Assembly (NCBI RefSeq): GCF_040838345.1
Contig: NZ_JBAKFF010000001.1
Coordinates: forward strand, 868,001 to 932,000
Length of the DNA stretch: 64,000 nt
Direction: 5' to 3'
DNA from: Spiribacter sp. 1M189
GTDB lineage: Bacteria; Pseudomonadota; Gammaproteobacteria; Nitrococcales; Nitrococcaceae
Each line of letters starts with the position of its first letter. Position 1 is the first letter of the stretch. Below the pieces are notes generated by a model. It was given only the letters and a program-made list of their open reading frames with translations. It had not been told where the DNA came from and did not search any database. The position numbers and the translations under genes were made by a program. Below are positions 62,093-64,000 of this stretch, piece by piece.

Positions 62093-63025
62093 ATGCAATC
62101 GGTCGTCAACATTGCGCTGCCGTTCTTTGCGCTGATCTTCACCGGCTATCTGGCGGCACGGGGTCGGATGCTGGGTGAGACAACGGTCGCCGGGCTCAAT
62201 ACCTTTGTGTTCTATTTTGCGCTGCCGGCGCTGCTACTCATCAAGACCTATGAGGCACCAGCCGCCACCGGGGCGGTGCCCGAACTGCTGGCAAGCTACT
62301 ATCTGCCGGGCATCATGCTATTTTTCGTGGCGCTTTTGTTGGGACGTCGACTCTTCCGTCTGCGCCCCGCCGATGCCGCCATTCAGGCCCTGGGTGGCGT
62401 GTTCTCCAATGTTGGCTTTATCGGCCTGCCCCTTGTGATCCTGCTCTACGGCAGCGAGGCAGCGCTGCCAGCGGTGCTGATCGTGATGGGCGACACCATC
62501 ATCATGCTGGGCCTGGCGACTGCAGTGATCGAGGCCGATCTTGGCAGTGGTCGGCGAAACCGGGCGCTACTTAAGCAGATCAGCGTTGGCGTCATCCGTA
62601 ACCCCATTGTGACCGCCGGCCTGATCGGCGTTACCCTCAACCTGATCGCCGTGCCCGTGCCGGAACCTATCCTGCGCTACGGCGGTTTGCTGGCCGACGC
62701 CGCTGGACCATGCGCCTTGTTCGCGCTCGGCGCGACCCTGGCGGGGCGCCCAGTCACCGAGGGCGCGCTTGAGACCGGCTATCTGGTGTTGCTTAAACTC
62801 TTCATCCACCCGGCGCTGGTCGCGGCCATGGCGGTCTGGGTGTTCGACCTGCCGCCGGTCTGGGCGGCGGTCGCTATTCTGCAGGCAGCGCTGCCCATCG
62901 CGGCCAACGTCTATGTGCTCGCCCAACGCTACCAGCGCCGCGCCGAGGCGGTATCCACGGCGATATTCGTCACGACGGCGGTCGCCGTGGTGACCATTTC
63001 GGCACTGGTTAGCTGGCTCGGGTAA
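62093..63025 (+). CDS. AEC (auxin efflux carrier-like) family permease
   Basis: This 310-residue protein has about ten membrane segments with the AEC family opening IALPFFALIFTGYLAARGRM, NTFVFYFALPALLLIKTYEA and GGVFSNVGFIGLPLVILLYG. Bacterial members export dicarboxylates such as malonate or malate; the substrate here is unknown. It is followed by tRNA-Pro on the opposite strand. Confidence 0.88.
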   Translation: MQSVVNIALPFFALIFTGYLAARGRMLGETTVAGLNTFVFYFALPALLLIKTYEAPAATGAVPELLASYYLPGIMLFFVALLLGRRLFRLRPADAAIQALGGVFSNVGFIGLPLVILLYGSEAALPAVLIVMGDTIIMLGLATAVIEADLGSGRRNRALLKQISVGVIRNPIVTAGLIGVTLNLIAVPVPEPILRYGGLLADAAGPCALFALGATLAGRPVTEGALETGYLVLLKLFIHPALVAAMAVWVFDLPPVWAAVAILQAALPIAANVYVLAQRYQRRAEAVSTAIFVTTAVAVVTISALVSWLG

Positions 63026-63042
63026 TAAGAGACTGTAAGGAA

Positions 63043-63119
63043 TGGTCGGGGTGAGAGGATTTGAACCTCCGACCACCTGCACCCCATGCAGGTGCGCTAC
63101 CAGGCTGCGCTACACCCCG
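63043..63119 (-). tRNA. tRNA-Pro(GGG)
   Basis: The reverse complement starts CGGGGTGTAGCGCAGCCTGG and ends CACCCCGACCA. The anticodon stem-loop CCTGC-ATGGGGT-GCAGG gives GGG. The D and T arms match the E. coli proline tRNAs and CCA is encoded. Confidence 0.96.
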
Positions 63120-63182
63120 ACTTGAGATTGGAAGGATACACTAGAGCCTTTACGACGCCAATATTGCCCGTCCTCCACCGAA

Positions 63183-64000
63183 TCAGGGAGCCTCGGCGTA
63201 GAGCGCCTCGAAACGGTCATTATACTGTCGAAAACCCGCGAGCAGCACCGGATCGAATTTGTTCTCCATCCCCAGCATTTCCTCGACGGTTGCCTCATGA
63301 GACCAGCCGGGTTTGTACGTCCTGGCCGACCGCAGCGCATCGTAGACATCGCATAGGCTCATGATTCTGGCTGCCAGCGGTATCTGTTCGCCCTCAAGCC
63401 CATCCGGATAACCGCCGCCCTGCCAGTTCTCATGGTGACTGCGCGCAATATCGCGGGCCAGCGACATGGTGGGCCGATCCATGCCCTCACTCCGCTCCAT
63501 CATGGTGGTGATGATCTGTGCCCCGAGCACGGTGTGCTTCTTCATTTTCTCGAATTCCGCCGCGGTCAGCTTGCCGGGCTTCTTGAGAATTCCGTCGGAA
63601 ATGGAAATCTTCCCCAGGTCGTGGAGCTTGACCGCATTGGCGAGCTCGTCGACTGAAAAAGTGAGCTCTCGGGCGCGTTCTGTGCCCGCAAGCCATCGGT
63701 ACACCTCGGCCGCGTACAACGACACCCGATCAATATGCTGCCCCGTCTCCGTGTCGTGCGCGAGGGACATCACCGCCACACCGTCGAAGAATTTCTTCCG
63801 AGCCTGCTCCAGACTGTTTCGGTACCACTCGCCCAGCACGCTTGTCCCATAGAACGAGACCATTCCACCAACAGCGATCACCACCCCATGGAACGCCCAG
63901 GTCTTCGGCTGCAGCAGATAGGGCGCACCATTGGCCGGCAGTGGTGCCACTATGTCCGCATTGATCAGGACGATGGAGATCGCAAACAGCCCGAGCTGGA
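63183..64000 (-). CDS. HD-GYP domain membrane protein, N-terminal part outside window
   Basis: The minus-strand frame is open to the end of the window, so the gene starts beyond 64000. The visible part has membrane segments (LFAISIVLINADIVAP; FHGVVIAVGGMVSFYG), then an HD-GYP domain (about 90 residues after the last membrane segment): LHDLGKIS, KKHTVLGAQI, and HHENWQGGGYP. The GYP motif is altered: the usual Asp or Asn before GxGYP is Gln. The catalytic HD, His and HHE are kept, so activity is possible. It resembles a membrane-bound c-di-GMP phosphodiesterase. Confidence 0.85.
   Translation of the reverse strand, partial: QLGLFAISIVLINADIVAPLPANGAPYLLQPKTWAFHGVVIAVGGMVSFYGTSVLGEWYRNSLEQARKKFFDGVAVMSLAHDTETGQHIDRVSLYAAEVYRWLAGTERARELTFSVDELANAVKLHDLGKISISDGILKKPGKLTAAEFEKMKKHTVLGAQIITTMMERSEGMDRPTMSLARDIARSHHENWQGGGYPDGLEGEQIPLAARIMSLCDVYDALRSARTYKPGWSHEATVEEMLGMENKFDPVLLAGFRQYNDRFEALYAEAP

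Overview
The window is GC-rich, densely coded chromosomal DNA, most likely from a halophilic or halotolerant gammaproteobacterium. The order pncC, thpR, recA, recX, alaS, lysC, csrA, tRNA-Ser(GCU) is classic gammaproteobacterial synteny. Gammaproteobacterial-type GshA and HexR with its operators agree with this. The Ectothiorhodospiraceae/Spiribacter area is my best guess, with low confidence. Genes abut or overlap by 4-8 bases, which suggests long operons and a compact genome.

Layout. (1) 1-5435: the end of an MSHA-like type IV pilus locus: ATPase, platform protein, three Glu5 pseudopilins, one large pseudopilin without Glu5, and a prepilin peptidase. (2) 5442-13831: six genes for making, breaking or sensing c-di-GMP, including a three-gene operon (HTH-EAL, histidine kinase, HD-GYP response regulator). 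(3) 13975-16257: an amidase, then about 770 bp of scar DNA next to tRNA-Ser (IS3-family end, orphan gene tail, duplicated and inverted tRNA 3' ends, hairpins). (4) 16258-23229: the conserved recA/alaS/lysC/csrA neighbourhood. (5) 23238-30698: mixed single genes (UspA, VIT-type transporter, Epd/GAPDH, DUF2249 protein, MFS permease, PmtA-like methyltransferase, HlyU, PhaB, GshA). (6) 30731-42070: a compact thirteen-gene Tad (Flp pilus) locus of unusual content. (7) 42095-49719: the SUF iron-sulfur assembly operon with its Rrf2 regulator and a TPR-sulfotransferase at its tail. (8) 49775-56528: a complete Entner-Doudoroff module (eda-edd divergent from zwf-pgl-glk-hexR) with three HexR-type boxes between the arms. 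(9) 56494-64000: RsmF, a glutamine amidotransferase, a PagL-like deacylase, a deacetylase-family enzyme, a GAF-GGDEF cyclase, an AEC transporter, tRNA-Pro(GGG) and a truncated HD-GYP protein.

How the parts fit. Two surface-pilus systems and eight c-di-GMP proteins point to a tightly regulated attachment programme. The known MshE family binds c-di-GMP through an N-terminal domain that lies outside this window. The Tad locus is the most novel part. It encodes a Lnt-like acyltransferase with an extra C-terminal domain next to a TadD lipoprotein, a 42-residue peptide that looks like a mature Flp pilin without a leader, and an FHA domain fused to the CpaF ATPase. No TadZ or dedicated prepilin peptidase gene is seen within the cluster.
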